Shown: positions 27,512 to 34,779 of the stretch, piece by piece
Position numbering within the stretch: position 1 is the first letter of the stretch
Layout: the number at the start of each line of letters is the position of its first letter
From: Cyanobium sp. CH-040
Lineage (GTDB): Bacteria; Cyanobacteriota; Cyanobacteriia; PCC-6307; Cyanobiaceae
Reading direction: 5' to 3'
Assembly: GCF_024346135.1 (NCBI RefSeq)
Contig: NZ_JAGQCJ010000001.1
Location: forward strand, 62,001-126,000
DNA: 64,000 nt
Program-made: the position numbers and the translations under genes
The notes under the pieces: generated by a model
Databases searched by the model: none
The model's input: only the letters and a program-made list of their open reading frames with translations
Told to the model about the DNA's origin: nothing

Positions 27512-28350
27512 TCACGGAGCCCGGGAGACGAGAGCGGAGGTGGTGAGGGGGCTGGAATGGGGTGCCATCTGACTAAAGGTGCCCAGCAACCGTGGCGTCT
27601 CGGAGCGCGTCGGCAACAGGGTCAGCACGGGCGCGATCCATTGGCTCAGAAAGGCCGAGTGGGGGAACAGCTGCAGTACTGCCGGCGCTTGTATAAAGAC
27701 GGATGGCGAACGGATGGTCAAACCAGTAAATGTTGAAGGCGTACCACACGACATGGCCAGTTAGTGACCAACCGTTAATGTCTTGTGGCTGACCGCCACC
27801 CAATAGATAGGGACAATCTAGATGATGTAACCCGTTTCAGCGATGTTGATCCTGCTGGCGCGCTGGCGTTCAGGCAGGGGCTTAGGGCTGGAGCCTGAAT
27901 AGAGCATTAAATCAACAAATCAACAACTGGCCACTGGCGGCAGACAGGTCGAGCGTATATCGATGCCGGGCTGCTGATCGCCGGTGTTGTTCACCAGTAG
28001 ATTCCTGTGATGAAGGGAGATGGTGACGACGAACAACAGCACAAGTACGGGCCTTGTACGCCAGCCCAGGCTACTGATTAACCCCAGTAATCCATGGGTG
28101 ACGAGCAAAAGGATCTGGAAGCCCGTATTATCGCAGGTGAAGTGACGCGACCAGGGCCAGCCTGGATGCAGGGCCGGGTTAGTGCGGGGGCGCACTACTT
28201 AAGAGGAGTGCAGCAACTCCACAACGGTAAGCCGCCGGTGGCGCCCACCATGGTGATCAGACCGAGGACGATGCGCAGGAGTTGCAGGGAGCGTGGGTCA
28301 AGCCGCAGGAGCTCGAGCCAGCGGGGTTGGCGATGGTGGCGTGAGAGGAG
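27512..28350 (-). pseudogene. Decayed HTTM-domain (gamma-carboxylase-like) gene
   Basis: Pieces of one protein are spread over several minus-strand frames, in order: PRWLELLRLDPRSLQLLRIV (around 28270-28323), then LLLVTHGLLGLISSLGWRTR and LHHRNLLVNNTGDQQ (28000-28115), then GWSLTGHVVWYAFNIYWFDH and PFAIRL (27690-27770), then VLQLFPHSAFLSQWIAPVLT (27620-27680). These match successive membrane segments of HTTM (horizontally transferred transmembrane, vitamin K-dependent carboxylase-like) proteins. Frameshifts and stops separate them, so the gene is inactive. Confidence 0.65.
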
Positions 28351-28399
28351 ATTGAATTTAGCCAGTGGGGCGGGAAAGGGCGCTTCTGCTCGATCAGCA

Positions 28400-28423
28400 A
28401 AAAGCAGCCCGTAGGCTGCTTTT
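28400..28423 (-). terminator. Rho-independent terminator of the pilin gene
   Basis: AAAAGCAGCC (28400-28409) and GGCTGCTTTT (28414-28423) are perfect 10-bp arms around CGTA. On the minus strand the hairpin is followed by a T-run, 30 bp after the pilin stop. It could also work for rightward transcription. Confidence 0.85.
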
Positions 28424-28453
28424 AGTATGCTTGTTGATTGACTACAATGCCAA

Positions 28454-28912
28454 TCAGGTCCCATCCCCGATGACGACTGCGCCGTTTGCCTGGACTGTCG
28501 CTGACCTTGTTGCTGGTTGAGATCCCCCTGATCCAGCGACGACTGTAAAGGTGGCAGGCGTAACAGTGCCGTCGGCAGCAGCTACGCATGTTGAATTAGC
28601 CCCGTCAGTAAGTGCTACTCTGTCCCCGTCGACAATGTCGTCTATGGAAAAATCTGCTTCTGGCACTACTAGATTGGCTGCACAAGCTTTGGCAAGGGCT
28701 GTTGCCGCTGTTTGTGCTACTGCTTCATTGGCCCGGCCGATTTGATTGATATAAGCCTGATATCCTACGGCTCCCAGTACGCCGAGGATCACAATCACAA
28801 CCAGCAGTTCGATCAGGGTGAAGCCGTTGCTGGTGGCGGCCTGGAGCCGGTTGCGCTTGTTGAGCAGATGCAGCAACAGCTGCTTGCGGCTCGAAGCATG
28901 AAGTCTGATCAT
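28454..28912 (-). CDS. Type IV pilin (PilA-like)
   Basis: A 152-residue prepilin. A basic leader of about 30 residues ends SNG, then FTLIELLVVIVILGVLGAVG with Glu at +5 and a continuous stem helix (YQAYINQIGRANEAVAQTAA). The C-terminal domain has two Cys (CAANLVV and STCVAAADG) for a disulfide loop and ends in short polar strands. The size fits a major or abundant minor pilin. It is separate from both pseudopilin clusters and has its own terminator. It may supply the pilus fibre for those clusters. Confidence 0.87.
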   Translation of the reverse strand: MIRLHASSRKQLLLHLLNKRNRLQAATSNGFTLIELLVVIVILGVLGAVGYQAYINQIGRANEAVAQTAATALAKACAANLVVPEADFSIDDIVDGDRVALTDGANSTCVAAADGTVTPATFTVVAGSGGSQPATRSATVQANGAVVIGDGT

Positions 28913-29040
28913 TGCCTGTGTGGTGCAACTCTTTGCTTTCTAATCCTGCAGGGATGGGTTGAACCTGCTGGTGTTGCAAGGACTCGCTGAGAAGTGGCTG
29001 AGAAGCTGGTCCAGCGCCGCTTCAGCCATAACCTGCGCCC

Positions 29041-30345
29041 ATGAGCCGCCCCCGTTCCCTGCGTGAGCGCCTGCAGACCACCACCTTCCTGGCGGTGCTG
29101 GCCGGCTACGGGGTGCTGCTGCTGCTCAACAATGGACTCCAGGTGCTGCAGCGGCGGTCCGCCCATGCCCAGCTGGTGGCGGCGGTGTGGCAGGAGCTGG
29201 ACGCCGGCAGGCTGGAGCTGCCTGCCGCGGGAGTGCTGCCCTTGCCCGGGGGCGATGAACTGCGGCGGGTGGGCCCCTCTGCCGTGCAACCGCCACGGAT
29301 TGAGCGGGTGGCTGGCGAGCGCTGGCTGGTGAGCGCCGGTTCGGGGCTCGAGGTGCGCCAGAACGTGTCCGCCGTGCTGGAGGCCGAACGCCGCGGGCAG
29401 TGGCTGCTGGTGGCCGTGGCGGGCTTCTCCAGCCTGATCACCAGTGCCCTGCTGCGGCCGGTGCTGCGCGATGGCCTGTCGGGCCCCCTGGAGGTGCTCA
29501 GCCAGGCCCTGGCCAGCGCCGAGCCGGACGCCGCCGCCCGGCAGGAGCTGATCGCGGTGGCTGATCAGCCGACCGAGCTGCGGCCGATCGCCAATGCCTT
29601 CAACGCCCTGCAGCGCCGCCTGGCGGCCGGCCGCGAGGAGCAGCGCACCTTCATCGATGGCGTGGCCCATGAGCTGCGCACGCCGCTCACCCTGATCAGC
29701 GGCAACGCCCAGCGGCTGGAGCGCCTGCTGGCTGGCACCACGCCCGAGGCCAACGGGGCGCCACTGCCGCCACTGCTCCAGGCCGGCCGGGCTATCCATG
29801 CCGAGGCCGACCGCATCACGCGGCTGGTGCGCGATCTGCTCGATCTGGCCCGCCGCGACGGCGACCGCCTGGAACTGCGGTCCCTGCCGTTCGATGCCGG
29901 GGATGCCCTGCTGGCGGCCTACGAGCGCCTGGAAACCCTGGCCGTCGGCCGGCTGCGGCTGCAGGCGCCTGACGCCGATGCCGATCTGCGGGTGCGGGCC
30001 GATCCGGAACGCCTGGGCCAGTGCCTCACCAACCTGGTGGAGAACGCCCTCAAGTACGCCCCCGCCCCCACGCCGGTGGAGCTGGCCGTGGAGCGCCGCC
30101 ACGACAGCGTGGTGCTGCACGTGCGCGACCACGGCCCCGGCGTGGCTCCTGGAGAGCGGGAGGGGATCTTCGAGCTGTTCCGGCGCGGCACGGCCGCACC
30201 ACTGGCCTCCTTGAGCGGCAGCGGCATCGGCCTGGCGATGGTGCGGCTGCTGATGGAGCGCATGGGCGGCACGGCCCAGGTGGCCGACGCCCCCGGCGGT
30301 GGCGCCGACTTTCAGCTGCTGCTGCCGGCGCTGTGCACGGTGTGA
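29041..30345 (+). CDS. Two-component sensor histidine kinase
   Basis: A 434-residue membrane kinase. Membrane segments lie at about residues 15-35 and 121-142, with a short extracytoplasmic domain between them and a HAMP-like linker after. The H-box is IDGVAHELRTPLTLISG with phospho-acceptor His210. The N-box is NLVENALKYAP, the G-boxes DHGPGVAPGE and GSGIGLAMVRLLMERMGG. The signal is unknown. A matching OmpR-type regulator lies 0.7 kb downstream on the opposite strand, with an AbrB/VapC pair inserted between them. Confidence 0.92.
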   Translation: MSRPRSLRERLQTTTFLAVLAGYGVLLLLNNGLQVLQRRSAHAQLVAAVWQELDAGRLELPAAGVLPLPGGDELRRVGPSAVQPPRIERVAGERWLVSAGSGLEVRQNVSAVLEAERRGQWLLVAVAGFSSLITSALLRPVLRDGLSGPLEVLSQALASAEPDAAARQELIAVADQPTELRPIANAFNALQRRLAAGREEQRTFIDGVAHELRTPLTLISGNAQRLERLLAGTTPEANGAPLPPLLQAGRAIHAEADRITRLVRDLLDLARRDGDRLELRSLPFDAGDALLAAYERLETLAVGRLRLQAPDADADLRVRADPERLGQCLTNLVENALKYAPAPTPVELAVERRHDSVVLHVRDHGPGVAPGEREGIFELFRRGTAAPLASLSGSGIGLAMVRLLMERMGGTAQVADAPGGGADFQLLLPALCTV

Positions 30346-30376
30346 AGCAGTGGCTGCTTCCCTCTGAGGTCTTTGC

Positions 30377-30390
30377 CTTACGCTTGTAAG
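30377..30390 (+). promoter_or_regulatory. Dyad upstream of AbrB/VapC module
   Basis: CTTAC (30377-30381) and GTAAG (30386-30390) around GCTT form a perfect inverted repeat 21 bp before the antitoxin ATG. Its core ACGCTTGTAAG resembles the site before the antitoxin at 24451. Possible operator. Confidence 0.4.
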
Positions 30391-30411
30391 CCAGTCCTGG
30401 GGGTTCTGCTC

Positions 30412-30663
30412 ATGGATGCCTTGCTCACCCTCTCCTCCAAGGGCCAGCTGGTGATCCCGGCTCGTCTGCGCAAGCTGCTCGGGCTGCAGCCTGGTGACCG
30501 CCTCGCCCTGAGCATCGAGCCTGATGGGCTCCGCCTCACCCCCCAGACGATGGGCAAAACCTCCACGGCCCGTGAGCTGATCGGCTGCTCAGGCTATGCA
30601 GGGCCTCCCGTGCCCCTGGAGCGGATGGATCCTGCCCTCTATGCGGAACGTCCCCAGCTCTGA
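30412..30663 (+). CDS. AbrB/MazE-type antitoxin
   Basis: An 83-residue antitoxin. DALLTLSSKGQLVIPARLRK followed by LLGLQPGDRLALSIEPDGLR is the classic AbrB/SpoVT swapped hairpin; the C-terminal tail (GYAGPPVPLERMDPALYAER) should bind the toxin. ATG 30412 is preferred to an in-frame start at 30373, which lies before the dyad. It overlaps the PIN toxin start (TGATG). Confidence 0.88.
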   Translation: MDALLTLSSKGQLVIPARLRKLLGLQPGDRLALSIEPDGLRLTPQTMGKTSTARELIGCSGYAGPPVPLERMDPALYAERPQL

Positions 30664-31067
30664 TGAGCCTTCCCGTCGCTCTCGACACCAATCTGCTGGT
30701 GAGGTTCCTCACCAATGACGATCCTCAGCAGGCCGCGACAGTGGCGGATCTGATCGATGCCAGCGCCGGTTGCTTCGTGCCGATCACCGTGGTGCTGGAG
30801 CTGGAGTGGGTGTTGCGCGGCGCCTACAAGCTGCCGCGCGAGGCGGTGATTCGTGCCTTCGAGGGGCTGATGGCGATCCGCCAGGTGCACCTGGAGCAGG
30901 AGGAACTGGTGCGCCGCGTCCTGGAGTGGCACCGGCAGGGGGTGGACTTCGCCGATGCCCTCCACCTGGCCCGCAGCGAGGGTTGCGAGGCTCTGATCAG
31001 TTTCGACCGCTCCCTGGTCCGTCAGGCCGCTGATCTCTCCCTCAAGCCCCAGGTTCTTGAGCCTTGA
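30663..31067 (+). CDS. PIN-domain toxin (VapC family)
   Basis: A 134-residue PIN ribonuclease. PVALDTNLLVRFLTNDDPQQ holds the first Asp, PITVVLELEWVLRGAYKLP the central Glu, GVDFADALHLARSEGCEAL the third site, and ISFDRSLVRQA the last. Its 3' end overlaps by 26 bp the 3' end of the convergent response-regulator gene. Start fixed by TGATG overlap with the antitoxin. Confidence 0.9.
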   Translation: MSLPVALDTNLLVRFLTNDDPQQAATVADLIDASAGCFVPITVVLELEWVLRGAYKLPREAVIRAFEGLMAIRQVHLEQEELVRRVLEWHRQGVDFADALHLARSEGCEALISFDRSLVRQAADLSLKPQVLEP

Positions 31068-31746
31068 GCATGAAGCCCACGCCGCGCACGGTGTGAATCA
31101 GCTTGGCCTCGCCGGGCAGCTCGATCTTGCGGCGCAGGTAGCGGATGTACACATCCAGCAGGTTGTCGTCGCCGATGAAGGGGCTCCCCCACACCGCCTC
31201 CAGCAGGTCCAGCCGCTCCTGCACCCGGTTGGGCTGGCGCAGCAGCTGCAGCAGCAGGTCGTATTCGCGCACGGTGAGATGGATCGGGCGACCGCCCCGG
31301 CTTACCTCCCGCCCGGCGGTGTTCACCTCCAGATCGGCGAAGCGCAGCACCTCGCCGGCAGAGTCGCCGCTGCCGTTGCGCCGCAGCCGCGCCCGCACCC
31401 GCGCCAGCAGTTCCTCGATCGAGAACGGCTTGGTGAGGTAGTCGTCGGCACCGGCATCGAGGGCCTCCACCCGCTCGCTCACCGCGTCGCGGGCCGTGAG
31501 CATCAGCACCGGCGTGGTGATGCCGCCGGAGCGCATGCGCCGGCACACCTCCAGGCCGGAGAAGTCCGGCAGGGTCCAGTCGAGCAGCACCAGCTCCAGC
31601 CCGCCCTCACGGATGCGCGTGAGCGCCTCCTGGCCCGTGCGCGCCGTCTCCACCCCGTGCCCCTCGGCCTCGAGCTCGCCGCGCAGGAAGCGGCGCAGCT
31701 CCGGGTCGTCGTCGACGATCAGCAGGTTGGGCGGCGGCGGGCTCAC
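31042..31746 (-). CDS. OmpR-family response regulator
   Basis: A regulator of 234 residues. The receiver domain has the acidic pocket in LLIVDDDPELRRFLRGE, phospho-acceptor Asp56 in LVLLDWTLPDFSG, and the conserved Lys in GADDYLTKPFS. The C-terminal winged helix has LTVREYDLLLQLLRQPNRV and LDVYIRYLRRKIE, ending HTVRGVGFMLK. GTG 31746 is chosen; TTG 31770 would add eight residues. It is probably the partner of the histidine kinase at 29041, although the genes face each other across a TA module. Confidence 0.93.
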   Translation of the reverse strand: MSPPPPNLLIVDDDPELRRFLRGELEAEGHGVETARTGQEALTRIREGGLELVLLDWTLPDFSGLEVCRRMRSGGITTPVLMLTARDAVSERVEALDAGADDYLTKPFSIEELLARVRARLRRNGSGDSAGEVLRFADLEVNTAGREVSRGGRPIHLTVREYDLLLQLLRQPNRVQERLDLLEAVWGSPFIGDDNLLDVYIRYLRRKIELPGEAKLIHTVRGVGFMLKAQEPGA

Positions 31747-31870
31747 GGGCGTCGCGGTTGTGCTCCACAAGTTTGCTTACCGGCAAGCTGGTGACAGGTG
31801 GCGATGCAACCGTGCTTGAGGAAGCCGTTCAGGCTTTCAACGTTCAGGACATCCCCACCGCCGTTGAGTA

Positions 31871-32110
31871 CTACGCACCACCTGCATGGCTGCGCTCGTG
31901 CACAGCAGTGGGGTGTCCGCTCCGCCTGCAGCTGCTGGTGTTGATCAGCGCGACGATCTCGTTGGCGTCTTCCTTGAGGATCCGGTAATTGCGGCCATCG
32001 GAGCAGCAGCGCATCTGCGCTTCCTGATAGGCCCAGTACTCCAGCTTGGCCCTGCCTTGCGGCCGCCATCCATCCGGATGCAGCGCTTCGATCACAAACA
32101 TGGTTTCCAT
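31871..32110 (-). CDS. Small hypothetical protein
   Basis: About 79 residues starting METMFVIEALHPDGWRPQGR, continuing KLEYWAYQEAQMRCCSDGRN then YRILKEDANEIVALIN. The first 58 residues look like a compact alpha/beta domain with a normal amino-acid mixture; the tail (RRSGHPTAVHERSHAGGA) looks less protein-like. I do not recognise the family. It lies in a 0.5-kb stretch between the response regulator and a degenerate HEPN/MNT pair. A second possible start is ATG 32101. Confidence 0.4.
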   Translation of the reverse strand: METMFVIEALHPDGWRPQGRAKLEYWAYQEAQMRCCSDGRNYRILKEDANEIVALINTSSCRRSGHPTAVHERSHAGGA

Positions 32111-32259
32111 AAACGGAACACGCTGCTCCAATCAAGCGATGCCCGCTGCGGTGAATCGAAACCAACCAGGTGTCTTCGGGATCACGCAGCTGAGATGGCG
32201 ATGGCCGCGCTGAACTGGAAGACGACGGGCGGCGTTTCGACCTCCTGCGCCACAGGTGC

Positions 32260-32451
32260 CTACCTGCCAGTGCCCGCGGCCTCCACCACAGCCTGGCAGT
32301 CGGCCAGCAACTGTTCGATTGCTTTCAGCAGCTCCTGCCGCGGGGCTGGAAGGGGGAATGGCCCCTCCTCGTAGCGAGCCTCCACCGCGTAGGTCTGCAG
32401 CTCCCGCAGGGCCGGATCGAGGTGCAGGGCGGCGTCCTCAGCCGGTGACAT
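32260..32451 (-). CDS. Truncated HEPN-domain protein
   Basis: A 63-residue protein: MSPAEDAALHLDPALRELQT, then YAVEARYEEGPFPLPAPRQE and a final helix LLKAIEQLLADCQAVVEAAG. The Y-x-VEARY-E segment and last helix are the C-terminal part of a HEPN domain (normally about 120-140 residues). The central helices carrying the RNase motif RX4-6H are absent, as if deleted in frame. It overlaps the nucleotidyltransferase gene by 14 bp, the usual HEPN/MNT arrangement. Probably inactive as a toxin. Confidence 0.62.
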   Translation of the reverse strand: MSPAEDAALHLDPALRELQTYAVEARYEEGPFPLPAPRQELLKAIEQLLADCQAVVEAAGTGR

Positions 32452-32695
32452 ACAGCACCCGCCCCTCGCGCGCCACATCTCCCATCACGTGCCACCGCGA
32501 CCCCGCCAACCGCTCGGCGCAGATCACCGCGAGGTCGAGGTCGGATTCCGAGTGGGCGTCGCCCCGGGCGCGGGATCCGAACGCCACAAGCGCCCGCACG
32601 CCGGCCGTGAGCGCCTCAGGCTCCAGCCCCGGGCCCAGGTCCACTCGGGCCGGCAAGGGCTGGGGACGCGTCCAGGGCAGGGTGGCGGTGGCCAT
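32438..32695 (-). CDS. MNT-type nucleotidyltransferase (antitoxin-like), shortened
   Basis: An 85-residue protein. LVAFGSRARGDAHSESDLDL carries the GS-x10-DxD motif of minimal nucleotidyltransferases, and the end REGRVLYVTG is the typical MNT C-terminus. The usual strand with the third Asp (VDLVV-like) between these is missing, so the protein is about 15-30 residues short. MNT antitoxins AMPylate a partner HEPN toxin; both partners here seem eroded. Confidence 0.65.
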   Translation of the reverse strand: MATATLPWTRPQPLPARVDLGPGLEPEALTAGVRALVAFGSRARGDAHSESDLDLAVICAERLAGSRWHVMGDVAREGRVLYVTG

Positions 32696-32751
32696 GACCC
32701 AACGCTATTGCCCCGCTGAGGCTTTCAGCCGGCCATGGCGATCGTGGCCCG

Positions 32752-33144
32752 TCAGGGCAGCACCTGGCTCGCCAGGAGCTGGAGTCGTCGGTCAGCCGTC
32801 AGCAGGCGGGCGGCCTGGCGTCGGGCCAGGGCGAGATAGAGGCAGTCGTACACGGGGTGGTTCAGATGGCAGGCCAGGGCCAGGGCCTCCACCTGGAGGC
32901 TTCGGTCGGGTTCGATGGCATCCACCAGCTCCCGCGCATCCGCCAGCAGCACCTGAGGATCGACGTGCTGGAGGGCGTTCGATCGCTGCAGTTTCCAGAG
33001 GACATTGGCCACTTCGGTGAGCATCAGCTCTGGAGCCAGCACCAGGGCCGCTTGTTCGATCTGATCACCCCAGTCGTCCTGGCCGCAGGTGTTGGTCACC
33101 AGCCTCACCGCAACCGAGGCGTCGAGCACCAGCACCGACGTCAT
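32752..33144 (-). CDS. PIN-domain toxin (VapC/FitB-like)
   Basis: A 130-residue PIN ribonuclease. SVLVLDASVAVRLVTNTCGQ holds the first Asp, APELMLTEVANVLWKLQRSN the Glu, CHLNHPVYDCLYLALARRQA the third Asp, and LLTADRRLQ the last. It begins in a TGATG overlap with the RHH antitoxin gene upstream. It is the first of two adjacent leftward modules of RHH plus PIN. Confidence 0.88.
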   Translation of the reverse strand: MTSVLVLDASVAVRLVTNTCGQDDWGDQIEQAALVLAPELMLTEVANVLWKLQRSNALQHVDPQVLLADARELVDAIEPDRSLQVEALALACHLNHPVYDCLYLALARRQAARLLTADRRLQLLASQVLP

Positions 33145-33398
33145 CAGCGCTCGCGGTCTGCGCGGATCAGTTCCTCTGGCGGTTCATCCCAGTGCATGGG
33201 AGGAATCCGCTGCCAGCGCTCCTGAATGCGTTGCAGAACCTGACGCCGGCGCGCCCGGGGGTCGCCGCCCACCAGTGCTTCCAGATCCACAAGGGCCTGC
33301 TGGCTGAGACTGCGTTTCTGCGTGCGGGCCCGTTGCATGAGTAACTGGCGCAGGGGCTCAGGCACATCGCGGATCTGCAGAGATGCCATGGAGTTCAT
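33144..33398 (-). CDS. FitA-like ribbon-helix-helix antitoxin
   Basis: An 84-residue antitoxin starting MNSMASLQIRDVPEPLRQLL (ATG 33398; ATG 33389 is also possible). The RHH fold continues QRARTQKRSLSQQALVDLEA. The tail IQERWQRIPPMHWDEPPEEL should lie along the PIN toxin. The frame is open to 33506, but the upstream part covers the dyad CATGC-AAAAC-GCATG and looks noncoding. It overlaps the toxin start by one base. Confidence 0.85.
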   Translation of the reverse strand: MNSMASLQIRDVPEPLRQLLMQRARTQKRSLSQQALVDLEALVGGDPRARRRQVLQRIQERWQRIPPMHWDEPPEELIRADRER

Positions 33399-33423
33399 GC
33401 ACCGCCACCCTCTGACCATAGCG

Positions 33424-33438
33424 CATGCAAAACGCATG
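33424..33438 (-). promoter_or_regulatory. Dyad upstream of FitA-like/PIN module
   Basis: CATGC (33424-33428) and GCATG (33434-33438) flank AAAAC, 26 bp upstream of the antitoxin start; CGCATG also recurs as a direct repeat. Possible antitoxin operator. Confidence 0.45.
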
Positions 33439-33474
33439 TCTTTGGCTGCGGATCTGGATGGAAATCGGATCCGT

Positions 33475-33927
33475 TCAATCCAGCCGCAGCCAGGTGAGCC
33501 CCGCAAACCGGTTGAATCCCTGGTCGAAGGTCACCAGCCGCAGACCCTCGCTGATGGCCAGAGAGGCCAGATGGGCATCGGTGCACTGCCGATGACTCAG
33601 GCCTGGCTCTCGCACCAGGGCATGAAACACATCCCAGGCGCGCCCTTCCGCTTCGCTGAAGGACACCCCGGGCTGGGCTGCCAGCTCCTTCAGCACCGCC
33701 GAGGCCTGCGCTGGCGTGTGAACCAGCTCTCCCATCACCCTGGGCTGACACAGCAGACGCACCAGGCCGAGGGCTGTGACCGTGCAGAACCGCACCTCAC
33801 CTGCGGCCAGCTCCTCCCAGTAGCGCACCGCTGTCTGGTGATGGACGTGGCCCGTGCAGGTGAGGGCCAGCCACACGTTCAGGTCGGGGAGATCGGTGGC
33901 TGGGGCGTCGGTGGTGCCGGGGCTCAT
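33475..33927 (-). CDS. PIN-domain toxin (VapC family)
   Basis: A 150-residue PIN ribonuclease of the longer TA subgroup. DLPDLNVWLALTCTGHVHHQ holds the first Asp; CTVTALGLVRLLCQPRVMGE has Thr/Leu where many have Glu, so the central acidic residue may be elsewhere; SHRQCTDAHLASLAISEGLR holds the third Asp and LVTFDQGFNRFAGL the last. ATG 33927 overlaps the antitoxin stop (ATGA). The frame stays open far upstream but only as an antisense of other genes. Confidence 0.86.
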   Translation of the reverse strand: MSPGTTDAPATDLPDLNVWLALTCTGHVHHQTAVRYWEELAAGEVRFCTVTALGLVRLLCQPRVMGELVHTPAQASAVLKELAAQPGVSFSEAEGRAWDVFHALVREPGLSHRQCTDAHLASLAISEGLRLVTFDQGFNRFAGLTWLRLD

Positions 33928-34163
33928 TCCTCCAGAAGGGCCGCCAGCCCGGCGTTGCTGAGCTGACCGGCAGGGGTCGTCAGTGGCCCTTCCACCCTGG
34001 GCAATGTGGCTGCGGAACGGCGACCGGCGCTTGCGGATGACGGTTGATCGAGGCCCCGTTCCACGAAGAGGCGGAGCAACTGCTTGAGCGAGAGGCGTTC
34101 GTGGGCCGCCCGTGCCTTGAGCCTGGCGAACAGGGGATCCGGCAGATCGAGGGTGGTGCGCAT
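33924..34163 (-). CDS. Ribbon-helix-helix antitoxin (VapB-like)
   Basis: A 79-residue antitoxin. MRTTLDLPDPLFARLKARAA then HERLSLKQLLRLFVERGL is a clear RHH DNA-binding domain. The C-terminal tail (PRVEGPLTTPAGQLSNAGLA, ending LEE) binds the toxin by analogy with related VapB proteins. Coupled to the PIN toxin by ATGA. Two ATGCGCAT octamers 31-50 bp upstream are likely its operator. Confidence 0.9.
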   Translation of the reverse strand: MRTTLDLPDPLFARLKARAAHERLSLKQLLRLFVERGLDQPSSASAGRRSAATLPRVEGPLTTPAGQLSNAGLAALLEE

Positions 34164-34193
34164 CGCGATCGCTGGCTCCCTGGTGCGCGCGTG

Positions 34194-34213
34194 ATGCGCA
34201 TCTTAATGCGCAT
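34194..34213 (-). promoter_or_regulatory. Two ATGCGCAT octamers, one helical turn apart
   Basis: The palindrome ATGCGCAT occurs at 34194-34201 and 34206-34213, 12 bp centre to centre, and each copy is followed by CTT. Two equal half-sites on one face of the helix are what a pair of RHH dimers would bind. The site lies just upstream of the RHH antitoxin gene. Confidence 0.6.
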
Positions 34214-34275
34214 CTTTTGCTGGCTTGCCGCAGCCCCGCGAGCGGCGGGCATGCTGGGTTGGTCGCCCGCCCGTC

Positions 34276-34698
34276 ATGCCGCTCCCCCTGCCCGTGCTGC
34301 CCGCCCAGGTGCCGGTCCTGCCGGCCCTCGTCACCCTGCTGGCCCTGCTGCTGTATCAGGCCACCGGCCTGCTGGTGGGGCGGGCCCGCTTCCGCCATGG
34401 CGTCAAGCCGCCGTCCAGCGACGGCCCCGAGCCCTTCCAGCGCGCCCTGCGCGTGCAGCAGAACACCCTCGAGCAGCTGGTGTTCTTCCTGCCCTCGCTG
34501 TGGCTGGCGGCCCTGCTGGCCAGCGCCCGCTGGGCCAGCCTGCTGGGCTTCATCTGGGTGGGCGCCCGGGTGGCCTACGCCGCCGGCTACCTGCAGGCCC
34601 CCGAGAAGCGCGGGCCGGGCTTCGGCATCAGCTTCCTGGCGGGTCTGGTCCTGTGGGTGATGGCCCTGGTGGGCGTGCTGCGGGTGCTGGGGGGCTGA
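34276..34698 (+). CDS. MAPEG-family membrane protein
   Basis: A 140-residue protein with four hydrophobic segments. The MAPEG signature appears as FQRALRVQQNTLEQLVFFLP, followed by FIWVGARVAYAAGYLQAPEK and RGPGFGISFLAGLVLWVMAL. MAPEG proteins are small trimeric membrane enzymes (glutathione or eicosanoid metabolism in eukaryotes); the bacterial role is mostly unknown. ATG 34276 is preferred because the N-terminus then begins directly with a membrane helix. Confidence 0.85.
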   Translation: MPLPLPVLPAQVPVLPALVTLLALLLYQATGLLVGRARFRHGVKPPSSDGPEPFQRALRVQQNTLEQLVFFLPSLWLAALLASARWASLLGFIWVGARVAYAAGYLQAPEKRGPGFGISFLAGLVLWVMALVGVLRVLGG

Positions 34699-34779
34699 AG
34701 CGGCGTCTGACCACTGGGAGGCACGGCGGCGCCAGCGGGGCGGCATCCTGAAACCGCCGCCCAGCCGCCTGCAGCCGCC

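Noticed and set aside
28454-30132. Long minus-strand frames opposite the histidine kinase
   Set aside because: Antisense of an intact, fully motif-bearing kinase gene.
31780-31900. Plus-strand frame with a protein-like stretch LEEAVQAFNVQDIPTAVEYY
   Set aside because: It lacks a plausible start with ribosome binding site and breaks off after about 40 codons; possibly a gene remnant but not supportable.
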